Shown one piece after another: positions 30,906 to 40,169 of a DNA stretch of 64,000 bases (position 1 is its first letter; every line of letters begins with the position of its first letter). The notes under the pieces were generated by a model. The model worked only from the letters and a program-made list of their open reading frames with translations, was not told where the DNA came from and searched no databases. This DNA is from Streptomyces sclerotialus (GTDB lineage: Bacteria > Actinomycetota > Actinomycetes > Streptomycetales > Streptomycetaceae): assembly GCA_000719105.1 (NCBI GenBank), contig JODX01000005.1, positions 62,001 through 126,000 on the forward strand. Reading direction: 5' to 3'. The position numbers and the translations under genes are program-made.

Positions 30906-32132
30906 CTACATCACGGCGCCGCCTGCTTTCCACTGCTTCCATCCCATGTTCCACCCTCCGAGCCCGTTGTCTGGAGCGACCTTTTTGTCATTGCTGTTGA
31001 CCACCTCGACGACGTCCCCGACGAGGGTGCGGTCGAAGAACCAGCCCGCCGGGGTGCCGGAACTGCCGCCCTTCACATCGAGCAGGCCGACACAGCCGTG
31101 GCTGACATTGGCGTTGCCGAAGGCGTCCCGGGCCCAGTAGTTGCCGTGCAGGAAGGTGCCGGAGGCGGTGAGCCGCATGGCGTGGGGGACGTCCGGGATG
31201 TCGTACTCGCCCTTGCCGTCGGCGCGCTTGAAACCGACGGTGGCGCCGTTCATCCGGGTGACCTCGAGCATCTCGGTGACGACCATCTTGCCGTTGTACG
31301 TGGTCGTCTTCGGCGCCCCGGCCGTGATGGGCACGGTGGCGAGGAGCGCGTCGCCCCGGCGCACCTTCATGGTGTGGGCCGCCGCGTCGACGAGGCTGGT
31401 CTGGTGGCGGCCGACGGTGAACGAGAGCGTCCGGTGCTGCAGTCCGTACACGCCGGGCGCGCCCTCGACGTCGCGCAGCCGCAGGCCGACGGTGACCTGG
31501 GTGCCCGGGCGCCAGTACCGGGCGGGCCGGAAGTCCACGCGGTCCCCGCCGAACCAGTGCGGCCGGATGTCGACGGCGGGCCGGGCGGTGACGCGGACGG
31601 CCCGCTCGACGGCCGCCCGGTCGGCGATCCTCCGGTTGAACTCAAGGGAGACGATCATGCCGGTGCCGACGGTGGACCGGTGTTCCGGCGTGACGTAGGC
31701 GACGAAGCGTTTGCCGGGCACGTACGTGGTGAACGTGGCGTGCCGTGCCGAGCGGCGCCCGCGGCCGTCGCGGGCGACCGCGTCCACGGTGTACCGGGCG
31801 GCGAGGGCCAGCCTCCCCCGGCCCGTGGGACGCCAGGTCGCCCCGTCCCCCGACAGGCTCCCCGGGACGGGTGTCTCCTGCGCGTCCTGCGACTTGACGA
31901 CCCGGACGGACTCCAGCCGGCCGTCCGGTACCCGCACCTCGAACCGCGCGCCGGCGCGGACGCCCTCGCTGCCGTCCTTCGGTGTGACCCGGATGACGTC
32001 CCGCGGTGCCCCGGGCTCCCCGACGGGTCCGTCCGGCGTGCAGCCGGCGGCCCCGGCCACCAGGCCCGCCCATGTCAGTACGGCGGCCAGCACGGCCCCG
32101 GCGCGCCCCGCGCGCGTGTGCAGATGCTTCAC
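30906..32132 (-). CDS. L,D-transpeptidase lipoprotein (Ig-like + YkuD), copy 2
   Basis: 408-residue paralog of copy 1 with the same architecture: hydrophobic signal with lipobox GAAGC, Ig-like domains and a YkuD domain with catalytic SHGCVGLLD and HGNYWARDAFG. The C-terminal NGLGGWNMGWKQWKAGG matches NGLNGWNMSWEEWKA of copy 1. GTG at 32132 is the best start although its ribosome site is weak. It is divergent from glgX across about 170 bp. Confidence 0.9.
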   Translation of the reverse strand: MKHLHTRAGRAGAVLAAVLTWAGLVAGAAGCTPDGPVGEPGAPRDVIRVTPKDGSEGVRAGARFEVRVPDGRLESVRVVKSQDAQETPVPGSLSGDGATWRPTGRGRLALAARYTVDAVARDGRGRRSARHATFTTYVPGKRFVAYVTPEHRSTVGTGMIVSLEFNRRIADRAAVERAVRVTARPAVDIRPHWFGGDRVDFRPARYWRPGTQVTVGLRLRDVEGAPGVYGLQHRTLSFTVGRHQTSLVDAAAHTMKVRRGDALLATVPITAGAPKTTTYNGKMVVTEMLEVTRMNGATVGFKRADGKGEYDIPDVPHAMRLTASGTFLHGNYWARDAFGNANVSHGCVGLLDVKGGSSGTPAGWFFDRTLVGDVVEVVNSNDKKVAPDNGLGGWNMGWKQWKAGGAVM

Positions 32133-32300
32133 GTACGGCCCAACGACGGCGTGTGCCCCCGGGAAACGTGAGTGCGAGCCACGCCCTGGGCAGAACACTG
32201 GGGAGGACGACACGATGGCGGGCCCCGTCCACGAACGGGACGGTGAGCGGCGCTCCGCCCCGTGTCCGTGTCGTGCCGCCGAGCCGCAGGAGGCCGTCAG

Positions 32301-34532
32301 GTGTCGAGCCCGCCCGAGCAGGAGGTGGTCCAGGACGGCCGCGCACCGGCCGCAGCGCCGGTTGTTCCCCGGGCGGCGGCGCCACCGGTGCCCGTCCGGC
32401 CGGGCACGCCCACGCCGCTCGGGGCGCGCTTCCGGGTGGGCCCGGACGGGGTCGCGGGCGTCAACGTCGCGCTGTGGGCGGGCGGGGCGGAGGCGGTGGA
32501 GCTGTGCCTGTTCTCCGCCCAGGGCGTGGAACGGCGGCTGCCGCTGGCCGAGCTGACCCACGAGATCTGGCACGGTTTCGTGCCCGGGGTGCTGCCGGGG
32601 CAGCGGTACGGCTACCGGGTGCACGGCCGCTGGGACCCGTGGACCGGCGCCCGCTGGAACCCGGCGAAGCTGCTCCTCGACCCGTACGCGCGCGCGGTGG
32701 ACGGCGAGTTCACGCTGCCGCCCGAGGTGTACGGGCATGTGCGGGACTGGCCCGACCAGCACGTGGCGGACACGGTGCGCGACGACCGTGACTCGGCGCC
32801 GTTCGTCCCCAAGGGCGTGGTCGTCCACGATGACGACGACTGGGCCGACGACCGGCGCCCGAAGACGCCCTGGGCCGACTCGGTGATCTACGAGCTGCAC
32901 GTGCGGGGCTTCACCAAGCTGCACCCCGGGATCCCGGAGGAACTGCGCGGCACGTACGCGGGGCTCGCGCACCCGGCGGCGATCGAGCACTTGGTGCGGC
33001 TGGGTGTGACGGCCGTGGAGCTGCTGCCGGTGCACCAGTTCGCCCACGAGGACCATCTGCTGCGGCGGGGCCTGCGCAACCACTGGGGCTACAACTCGAT
33101 CGGCTACTTCGCCCCGCACGCGGCGTACGCGGCCTCGGGGACGGCCGGGCAGCAGGTCGGCGAGTTCAAGCGGATGGTGCGGGCGCTGCACGCGGCCGGC
33201 ATCGAAGTGATCCTCGACGTGGTCTACAACCACACCGCGGAGGCGAGCGAGCTCGGGCCGATGCTGTCGCTGCGCGGCATCGACAACCGCGGCTACTACC
33301 GCCTCCAGAACGACCCCCGCCGGTACGCGGACTACACGGGCTGCGGCAACACCCTGCACGTGGTGCAGCCGCACGTGCTGCGCCTGATCACGGACTCGCT
33401 CCGGTACTGGGTGACGGAGATGGGCGTGGACGGCTTCCGGTTCGACCTGGCCGCCGCGCTGGCCCGCTCGATGCACGACGTCGACATGCTCTCCCCGTTC
33501 CTCGCGGTGATCGCCCAGGACCCGGTGCTGCGCCGGGTGAAGCTGATCGCGGAGCCGTGGGACGTGGGCTCGGGCGGCTACCAGGTGGGCGCCTTCCCAC
33601 CGCTGTGGACGGAGTGGAACGACCGCTACCGCAACGCCGTGCGGGACTTCTGGCGCGGCGCGCTGCCGGACGTACGGGAGATGGGGTACCGGCTGTCGGG
33701 GTCGAGCGACCTGTACGCGTGGGGCGGCCGGCGCCCGTACGCGTCGATCGACTTCATCACCGCGCACGACGGCTTCACCCTGCGGGACCTCGTGTCGTAC
33801 GAACGCAAGCACAACGAGGCGAACGGCGAGGGCAACCGGGACGGCACGGACGACAACCGCTCCTGGAACTGCGGCGTGGAGGGCGAGACCGACGACCGGC
33901 GCGTACGGGCCTTGCGCCGCCGGCAGCTGCGGAACCTGCTGACCACGCTGCTGCTGTCGACGGGCGTGCCGATGCTGGTCGCGGGCGACGAGATGGGCCG
34001 GACGCAGGGCGGCAACAACAACGCGTACTGCCAGGACAACGAGACCGGCTGGGTGGACTGGACGCTGCTGGCGGAACCGGGCTGGCGGGCACTGTTCGAG
34101 CTGACGTCCCGGCTGATCGCGCTGCGCCACGCGCATCCGGTGCTGCGCCGGCGGGCGTTCTTCTCGGGGCGGCCGCACTCGGCGGACGGGCTGCGGGACC
34201 TGGCGTGGTTCACGGCTCGGGGCGCGGAGATGACGGAGGGGGACTGGTACGCGCCGGCCGCCACCCTGGGCATGTACCTCTCCGGCCGCGACATACCGGG
34301 GCGGAACGAGCAGGGCGCGCAGGTGCTGGACGACAGCTTCCTGGCCGTGCTGCACGCCGGTCACCGCCCGGTGCGGTTCACGCTGCCCGGGCCGCCGTGG
34401 GCCGAGGAGTACGAGGTGGTCGTCGACACCGGGCGCGAGGACCAGCGGGAGGCGCCGGGGACGGTGCACCGGGCGGGGGCGCCGATCACGGTTCCGGCGC
34501 GGACGGTGCTGCTGCTCAGGGTCGTCGGCTGA
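32301..34532 (+). CDS. glgX: Glycogen debranching enzyme GlgX
   Basis: Hydrolyses alpha-1,6 branches of (phosphorylase-trimmed) glycogen. The 743-residue GH13 protein has an N-terminal CBM48-like domain (PLGARFRVG...VNVALW), then the catalytic motifs DVVYNHT, nucleophile Asp in DGFRFDLAAAL, acid Glu in LIAEPWD and FITAHDGFTL. GTG at 32301 follows AGGAGG by seven bases. An overlapping frame with a strong ribosome site starts at 32215 but looks non-coding. It complements glgP further downstream. Confidence 0.96.
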   Translation: MSSPPEQEVVQDGRAPAAAPVVPRAAAPPVPVRPGTPTPLGARFRVGPDGVAGVNVALWAGGAEAVELCLFSAQGVERRLPLAELTHEIWHGFVPGVLPGQRYGYRVHGRWDPWTGARWNPAKLLLDPYARAVDGEFTLPPEVYGHVRDWPDQHVADTVRDDRDSAPFVPKGVVVHDDDDWADDRRPKTPWADSVIYELHVRGFTKLHPGIPEELRGTYAGLAHPAAIEHLVRLGVTAVELLPVHQFAHEDHLLRRGLRNHWGYNSIGYFAPHAAYAASGTAGQQVGEFKRMVRALHAAGIEVILDVVYNHTAEASELGPMLSLRGIDNRGYYRLQNDPRRYADYTGCGNTLHVVQPHVLRLITDSLRYWVTEMGVDGFRFDLAAALARSMHDVDMLSPFLAVIAQDPVLRRVKLIAEPWDVGSGGYQVGAFPPLWTEWNDRYRNAVRDFWRGALPDVREMGYRLSGSSDLYAWGGRRPYASIDFITAHDGFTLRDLVSYERKHNEANGEGNRDGTDDNRSWNCGVEGETDDRRVRALRRRQLRNLLTTLLLSTGVPMLVAGDEMGRTQGGNNNAYCQDNETGWVDWTLLAEPGWRALFELTSRLIALRHAHPVLRRRAFFSGRPHSADGLRDLAWFTARGAEMTEGDWYAPAATLGMYLSGRDIPGRNEQGAQVLDDSFLAVLHAGHRPVRFTLPGPPWAEEYEVVVDTGREDQREAPGTVHRAGAPITVPARTVLLLRVVG

Positions 34533-34618
34533 GCTTCGTTGCACCACCGTTTCACCACCGTGAACTCGGCGGCGATCTTCTTGACCCGATGTCGGCCCGC
34601 CTGGCAACGTCCCTGGTC

Positions 34619-34714
34619 ATGAGGCGTTCAGCTGATCACCGGTGCGTGTGCGCCGCTCTTGTGGAGCGGCGCTACGTCGACCTGTGCCGGCAGGCCGGCG
34701 CGATCTGTCGCTGA
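34619..34714 (+). CDS. Cys-containing leader peptide upstream of the sulfatase gene
   Basis: 31-residue ORF with four Cys codons (positions 9, 11, 23 and 30) and a core ERRYVDLCRQAGAIC. It resembles the short leader peptides with an R-R-H/Y-V-D-L motif that actinobacteria place in front of sulfur-assimilation genes. It appears leaderless: TTGACC (34581-34586), 18 bases, CAACGT (34605-34610), then eight bases to the ATG. A GC-rich inverted repeat follows the stop. The next gene is a sulfatase, so sulfur- or cysteine-dependent attenuation is the likely role. Confidence 0.72.
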   Translation: MRRSADHRCVCAALVERRYVDLCRQAGAICR

Positions 34715-34722
34715 GAGCCTGC

Positions 34723-34752
34723 GCCGCGGCTTCCTTCCGCTTGTGCCGCGGC
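34723..34752 (+). promoter_or_regulatory. Candidate attenuator hairpin behind the leader peptide
   Basis: GCCGCGGC occurs twice (34723-34730 and 34745-34752) with a 14-base loop, starting nine bases past the leader stop codon. Each copy is self-complementary, so alternative pairings are possible, as expected for a translation-sensing attenuator. Confidence 0.45.
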
Positions 34753-34829
34753 TCTCTGCCGCCTCCCCCAGAGCCCCCCCGCGTTCCCTTTCCCTCCTGC
34801 TCTCCCGAGCCGCTTCCCGAGGATGACGC

Positions 34830-36242
34830 ATGCCCGAGATATCCCGTCGTGTCTTCGGCGGTCTGGTCGGCGGCGGTGCGGCCACCGCCGTCGCCGGTAC
34901 CTCCACCGTCGCCACGGCCGCCGCCGCCACGGCCGCCGCCGAGCGCCCCTTCCGGGCCCGCAAGAACCCCTCCGGCACCCGCGAGCGCCCCAACTTCCTG
35001 TTCATCCTGGGTGACGACCTCGGCTGGGCCGACCTCTCCTCCTACGGGTCGCCGCACATCAGGACGCCGAACCTGGACCGGCTGGCCGCCCAGGGCGTGC
35101 GCTTCACCCACGCCTACTCGGGCTCGGCGACCTGCTCCCCGACCCGGTTCAGCCTGTACACCGGGCGGTACCCGGGCCGTGCGAAGGGCGGACTCGCCGA
35201 ACCCATCGGGAACAGGACGCAGGGACTGGACCCGAACCACCCCACCCTCGCCTCGCTCCTGAAGAGGGCCGGCTACGACACCGCGCTGATCGGCAAGTGG
35301 CACTGCGGCTGGCTGCCCGACCACAGCCCCACCAAGTCGGGCTGGGACGAGTTCTTCGGCAACTTCGGCGGTGCGCTGGAGTACTTCTCCAAGCTGGGCC
35401 AGCTCGGCGACTACGACCTGTACGAGGGCGACGCGACCTACAAGGACCTGCGGTACTACACGACGATCCTGACCGAGCGGGCGGTCGACTACGTCAGCCG
35501 CGACCACGACGCGCCGTGGCTGCTCAACCTGAACTTCACCACGCCGCACTGGCCCTGGCTCGGCGAGGACGACGAGGAGACCGCCGCGGAGATCGAGGCG
35601 AAGATCCGCTCCGGCCAGGTGCTGTCCGCGCTGCTGCACAACGACGGCGGCTCGATCACGAAGTACAAGGAGATGGTGGAGAACCTGGACGCCGCCGTCG
35701 GCAAGGTGCTCACCGCGCTGCGCCGCACCGGCCAGGAGGACAACACGGTCGTCGTCTTCGCCAGCGACAACGGTGGTGAGCGGTTCTCGTACCAGTGGCC
35801 GCTCAGCGGCGGCAAGGGCGAGCTGCTCGAGGGCGGCATCCGCATCCCGACCGTCCTGCGCTGGCCGGCCCGGATCGACGGCCGCCAGGTCAGCGACGAG
35901 CCCGTCTACTCGCCCGACTGGACGGCGACGCTGCTGGAGCTCGGCGGGGCCCGGCCCGACCCGGCGTACCCGCTGGACGGCACCAGCTTCGCGGGGTACC
36001 TGCTGAAGGGCGAGGAGCTGCCGGAGCGGGACCTGTTCTGGCGGGTACGGGGCAACCGGGCGCTCCGACGCGGCAAGTGGAAGTACTACCGGGACGCCGC
36101 CGGTACGGACCACCTGTACGACCTGGTCGCCGACGCACGCGAGCAGGCGGATCTGGCCAAGGTGCGGCCGGAGTTGCTGGCGGAGCTGAAGGCGGCGTGG
36201 GAGTCGGTCGACAGCGGTCTGCTGCCGTATCCGGCGTCCTAG
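34830..36242 (+). CDS. Tat-exported sulfatase (arylsulfatase family)
   Basis: 470-residue sulfatase that would hydrolyse sulfate esters outside the cell. The N-terminus has a Tat signal (SRRVFGGLVGGG then an Ala/Thr-rich stretch). The metal site NFLFILGDDLGWADL and the maturation motif CSPTR with the Cys that becomes formylglycine are intact (GSATCSPTRFSLYTGRYP), as is the HxxxG/K region LIGKWHCG. A formylglycine-generating enzyme must be encoded elsewhere. The leader peptide upstream suggests induction under sulfur limitation. Confidence 0.92.
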   Translation: MPEISRRVFGGLVGGGAATAVAGTSTVATAAAATAAAERPFRARKNPSGTRERPNFLFILGDDLGWADLSSYGSPHIRTPNLDRLAAQGVRFTHAYSGSATCSPTRFSLYTGRYPGRAKGGLAEPIGNRTQGLDPNHPTLASLLKRAGYDTALIGKWHCGWLPDHSPTKSGWDEFFGNFGGALEYFSKLGQLGDYDLYEGDATYKDLRYYTTILTERAVDYVSRDHDAPWLLNLNFTTPHWPWLGEDDEETAAEIEAKIRSGQVLSALLHNDGGSITKYKEMVENLDAAVGKVLTALRRTGQEDNTVVVFASDNGGERFSYQWPLSGGKGELLEGGIRIPTVLRWPARIDGRQVSDEPVYSPDWTATLLELGGARPDPAYPLDGTSFAGYLLKGEELPERDLFWRVRGNRALRRGKWKYYRDAAGTDHLYDLVADAREQADLAKVRPELLAELKAAWESVDSGLLPYPAS

Positions 36243-36356
36243 CCACGGCCGGACGCCGACGCCCCGGAGCCCGGCCCGGGGCGTCTGCGCAGGTCGTGGC
36301 GCCGGCGGCCGGTCCGGTCGGGCGAAAACTCGGTGGGCAGTGTCAGTGGCGATCCG

Positions 36357-36362
36357 TAGGCT
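36357..36362 (+). promoter_or_regulatory. -10 box TAGGCT, likely leaderless start of the ABC exporter
   Basis: TAGGCT lies eight bases before the ATG, so transcription should begin at or next to the start codon; no ribosome site is present. The same spacing occurs at the DUF1990 gene (43402-43407). No clear -35 box. Confidence 0.5.
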
Positions 36363-36370
36363 CGCCCCTG

Positions 36371-38245
36371 ATGTCCACGACACCCGCACCTCCCAAGGAC
36401 CGCTCCACCGTTCGCACCCTGCTGCGCCTGTGGCCGTACGTGCGGCCCGTGCGGGCCAGAATGTGCACCGCCGCCCTCGTGGCCGTCCTCGCGTCCTGCA
36501 TCGGTCTCGTGATCCCGCTCGTCCTGAAGTGGCTGGTGGACGGGCCGGTCGCCGAGCGCGACCCGCAGGGCGTGTGGCTCGGCGCGCTGTACCTGCTGCT
36601 GCTCGGGCTCGCCGAGGCGGGGCTCTTCGGGCTGCGGCGGTGGCTGGTGGCGCGGCCCCTCGCCGGTGTGGAGGCGTCGATGCGGGCGGAGCTGTACCGG
36701 CATCTCCAGCGCGTCCCGATCGCCTTCCACGACCGCTGGGCCTCGGGACAGCTGCTGTCCCGAGGCACCACGGATCTGATGCTGCTGCGGATGTTCCTCG
36801 CCTTCCCGCTGACGTTCCTGCTGGTCAACGGGGTCACGATCATCGTCGGCGTGATCATCATGCTGCTGCAGGACTGGGTGCTCGGGCTGGTGATCCTCGG
36901 CCCGGCCGTGCCCGTGGTGATCACCTGTGTCGTCTTCGAGCGGCGGTACGCGTCCGTCGCGCGGCGTGCGCAGGACCAGGTGGGCGATCTGACGACGGTC
37001 GTCGAGGAGAGCGTCCTCGGAATCAGGATCATCAAGGGTTTCGGGCGGCACCGCAGCCAGGCGCGCGCCTTCCGGGAGCTGTCGCGCACGCTGCGCGGGA
37101 CCGAGCTGCACAAGGCGCGGCTGCTCGCCTCGATCTGGGCCGTCATCATCACGCTGCCCGAGCTCGCCATCGGCGCGGCGCTCGTGCTCGGCACCGTACG
37201 GGTGGCCGACGGCGCCCTGTCGGCGGGCACCCTGGTGGCCTTCCTGTCCACGGCCCTCGCCCTGCGCTGGCCCGTCGACTCCATCGGGTTCCTGCTCGCG
37301 ATGTCGCAGGAGGCGGCGACGGCGACGGAACGGTACTTCGAGGTGATGGACGCGGAGCGGGAGTCCGGCACGGTGTCCGTCCCGGCCCCGGTTCCGGCCG
37401 CGGCCCGCGGGAACGGCGCCCGGCCCGGGGGCGGCGGCGCCCGGTCCGGGGACGACGGGCTGCGCTTCCACGCCGTGCGGTTCCGCTACCCCGACGCCCC
37501 CGAGGGTTCCCCGCCCGTTCTCGACCGCATCGACCTGCACATACGCCACGGTGAGTCGATGGCCCTGGTCGGCGCGACCGGCACCGGCAAGACCACGCTC
37601 ACCGCGCTCGTCCCCCGCCTGCACGAGGTCACCTCCGGCCGGATCACGCTCGACGGGGAGAACATCACGGCGATGCCCCGCGAGGAACTGCGCACCAAGG
37701 TCGCCGTCGCCTTCGAGGAGCCGACCCTGTTCTCCGCCAGTGTGGGCGAGAACGTGCTGATGGGCGCCGGTGGCGACGCGGGCCGGGCGGAACTGGACCG
37801 CGCGCTCGCCGTCGCCCAGGCCGGCTTCGCGCACACGCTGCCCGAGGGCACGGACACCCAGGTCGGCGAACAGGGGCTGAGCCTGTCCGGCGGCCAGCGG
37901 CAGCGGCTGGCGCTGGCGCGGGCGGTCGTCGGCCGGCCCCGCTTCCTCGTCCTGGACGACCCGCTGTCCGCCCTGGACGTGCACACCGAGGCCGCGGTCG
38001 AGACCGCCCTGCGCCAGGTGCTCGCGGACACGACCGCCCTGATCGTGGCGCACCGCCCGTCCACGGTGCTGCTCGCCGACCGGGTGGCCCTGCTCTCCGG
38101 CGGCCGGATCGCCGCCGTCGGCACCCACCACGAACTGCTGCGGACGAACGCCGAGTACGCCTGGCTGATGTCGGGCGCCGACCGCACCGGTACGGACGGC
38201 CCCGCGACCGCCCCGACCGACATCCCGGAGGAGGCGCGCCGATGA
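36371..38245 (+). CDS. ABC exporter half-transporter A (TM domain + degenerate NBD)
   Basis: 624-residue type IV ABC exporter subunit: six transmembrane helices followed by an ATPase domain with Walker A GATGTGKTT, canonical signature LSLSGGQRQR and Walker B FLVLDDPLSALD. The residue after Walker B is Asp instead of the catalytic Glu, as in the degenerate-site subunit of heterodimeric exporters. It overlaps the next gene by four bases, so the two products form one transporter of unknown substrate. Confidence 0.9.
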   Translation: MSTTPAPPKDRSTVRTLLRLWPYVRPVRARMCTAALVAVLASCIGLVIPLVLKWLVDGPVAERDPQGVWLGALYLLLLGLAEAGLFGLRRWLVARPLAGVEASMRAELYRHLQRVPIAFHDRWASGQLLSRGTTDLMLLRMFLAFPLTFLLVNGVTIIVGVIIMLLQDWVLGLVILGPAVPVVITCVVFERRYASVARRAQDQVGDLTTVVEESVLGIRIIKGFGRHRSQARAFRELSRTLRGTELHKARLLASIWAVIITLPELAIGAALVLGTVRVADGALSAGTLVAFLSTALALRWPVDSIGFLLAMSQEAATATERYFEVMDAERESGTVSVPAPVPAAARGNGARPGGGGARSGDDGLRFHAVRFRYPDAPEGSPPVLDRIDLHIRHGESMALVGATGTGKTTLTALVPRLHEVTSGRITLDGENITAMPREELRTKVAVAFEEPTLFSASVGENVLMGAGGDAGRAELDRALAVAQAGFAHTLPEGTDTQVGEQGLSLSGGQRQRLALARAVVGRPRFLVLDDPLSALDVHTEAAVETALRQVLADTTALIVAHRPSTVLLADRVALLSGGRIAAVGTHHELLRTNAEYAWLMSGADRTGTDGPATAPTDIPEEARR

Positions 38246-40137
38246 CGACGGCGTCCACGACATCAGCGCCGGGCACTCCCGGCGACGACGACCCGGACGT
38301 CACCGCAACCGCGGACGGCACCGGCACCGGCACCGGCACCGGCACCGGCGACATCTTCGACCGCGACGTCCTGCCCACGCCCCCGGGCGCCACGTCCGCG
38401 CTGCTGCGCTCCCTGCTGGCCCCGATGAAGGCACGCGTCGTCCTCACGACGACCCTGCTGCTGCTCCAGCAGGCGGCGGTGCAGGCGGGCCCGCTGCTCG
38501 TCGCGTACGCCATCGACAGTGCCGTCCCCGCGCTGCGCCGTGACGACCACGGTCCACTGATCGCGGTGGCCGTCGCCTATCTGCTGTGCGCGCTGGCGTC
38601 CGGCGGGCTCCAGTACCTGTTCTTCCGCGCCGCCGGCCGGGTCAGCCAGGACGTGCTGCTGGACCTGCGCGGCCGGATCTTCCGCCACGCCCAGGCGCTG
38701 AGCGTCGACTTCCATGAGCGGTACACCTCGGGCCGGCTCATCTCCCGTTCCACCACCGACGTCGAGTCACTGCGCGAGCTGCTGGACGAAGGGCTCCAGG
38801 AACTCGTCACCGTGATCCTGTCGTTCGTCTACATCTCGGTGCTGCTGCTCTGGCTGGACCTGGGCCTCGGCGCGGCCGCGCTGGCCTCCTTCGTCCCGCT
38901 CCACCTGCTGGTACGGAACTACCGGCGCCGCGCGGACCGGGTGTACCGGCTGCGCTCGACCGCCATCGCCGCCGTCATCGTGAAGTTCGTGGAGACGATG
39001 AACGGCATCCGCCCGGTGCGCGCCTTCCGCCGCGAGGCCGCCAACGACGCCGAGTTCGGGGTGCTGAACCACCGTCACGAGCGCCGGAACGGCGACGCGA
39101 CCCTGGAGATGGCCCGCTATGTGGTCGGCTCCCGCCTGGTCGCCAACACGGCGGTGGCGGCCATCGTGCTGTGGAGCGCCTACCGGGTGGCCGACGGCGC
39201 CCTGGCCCTCGGGGTGCTGGCGGCCGCGGTGCTGTACCTGCGCCGGCTGTACGACCCGATCGACCGGCTGGGCATGTTCCTGAACTCGTACCAGTCGGCG
39301 GCGGCCTCGCTGGAGAAGATCGCCGGGCTGCTGGCCCAGACGCCGTCGGTGCCGGAGCCCGCGGCGCCCCGGCGGCTGCCCGCCCTCGAGTCCGCGCACC
39401 CGGGCCGGGAGGTCGTCTTCGACGGTGTCCGCTTCGCCTACCGCACCGGCGGCGAGGTCCTGCCCCGCTTCGACCTCACCCTCCCGGCCGGGCAGACGGT
39501 CGCGGTCGTCGGCACGACCGGCGCCGGGAAGTCCACCCTGGCCAAGCTGCTCGCCCGCTTCTACGACCCCTCCGACGGCCGGATCCTGCTCAGCGGGGTC
39601 GATCTGCGCGATCTCCCGGTGCGTGAGCTGCGGCGCGGGGTGGTCATGGTCACCCAGGAGGCGTTCCTGTTCTCGGGTACGGTCGCCGACAACATCGCCA
39701 TCGGCCGCCCCGAGGCGACCCGTGAGGAGATCGTGGCGGCGGCCCGGGCGATCGGCGCGCACGAGTTCATAGCCGCGCTGCCCGACGGCTACGACACCGA
39801 CGTCCGCAAGCGCGGCGGGCGCATCTCGGCCGGGCAGCGCCAGCTGGTCGCGTTCGCGCGCGCGTTGCTGGCGGACCCGGCGGTGCTCATCCTCGACGAG
39901 GCGACCAGTTCACTGGACATCCCCGGTGAGCGGGCCGTGCAGCGCGCCATGCTGACCGTGCTGAAGGGACGGACGGCGGTGGTGATCGCCCACCGGCTGT
40001 CCACCGTCGAGACGGCCGACCGGGTGCTCGTCATGGAGCACGGCCGGATCGTCGAGGACGGCACCCCGGCCGGTCTCGTCGCGGGCGCCGGCCGGTTCGC
40101 GGACCTGCACCGGGCCTGGCAGGACAGCCTGACCTGA
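38242..40137 (+). CDS. ABC exporter half-transporter B (TM domain + catalytic NBD)
   Basis: 631-residue partner of the previous subunit: six transmembrane helices, Walker [10 protein letters not shown] and Walker [13 protein letters not shown] with the catalytic Glu. Its signature is the altered RISAGQRQ rather than LSGGQ. Paired with subunit A this gives one canonical and one degenerate ATP site. Near the N-terminus there is a (GT)n dipeptide run from a GGCACC hexamer repeated five times (38317-38346). Confidence 0.9.
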   Translation: MTTASTTSAPGTPGDDDPDVTATADGTGTGTGTGTGDIFDRDVLPTPPGATSALLRSLLAPMKARVVLTTTLLLLQQAAVQAGPLLVAYAIDSAVPALRRDDHGPLIAVAVAYLLCALASGGLQYLFFRAAGRVSQDVLLDLRGRIFRHAQALSVDFHERYTSGRLISRSTTDVESLRELLDEGLQELVTVILSFVYISVLLLWLDLGLGAAALASFVPLHLLVRNYRRRADRVYRLRSTAIAAVIVKFVETMNGIRPVRAFRREAANDAEFGVLNHRHERRNGDATLEMARYVVGSRLVANTAVAAIVLWSAYRVADGALALGVLAAAVLYLRRLYDPIDRLGMFLNSYQSAAASLEKIAGLLAQTPSVPEPAAPRRLPALESAHPGREVVFDGVRFAYRTGGEVLPRFDLTLPAGQTVAVVGTTGAGKSTLAKLLARFYDPSDGRILLSGVDLRDLPVRELRRGVVMVTQEAFLFSGTVADNIAIGRPEATREEIVAAARAIGAHEFIAALPDGYDTDVRKRGGRISAGQRQLVAFARALLADPAVLILDEATSSLDIPGERAVQRAMLTVLKGRTAVVIAHRLSTVETADRVLVMEHGRIVEDGTPAGLVAGAGRFADLHRAWQDSLT

Positions 40138-40169
40138 CCGCCGCCTGCCTGCCCGCCGTACGGGGTTCC

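Noticed and set aside
32215..32556. ORF starting at ATG 32215 with a strong ribosome site (GGGAGG) just before glgX
   Set aside because: The translation is Arg/Pro-rich without homology and overlaps glgX in another frame; at most a coincidental or leader ORF.
38317..38346. GGCACC hexamer run as a phase-variation switch
   Set aside because: Units are six bases, so copy changes keep the frame and only alter a Gly-Thr linker.
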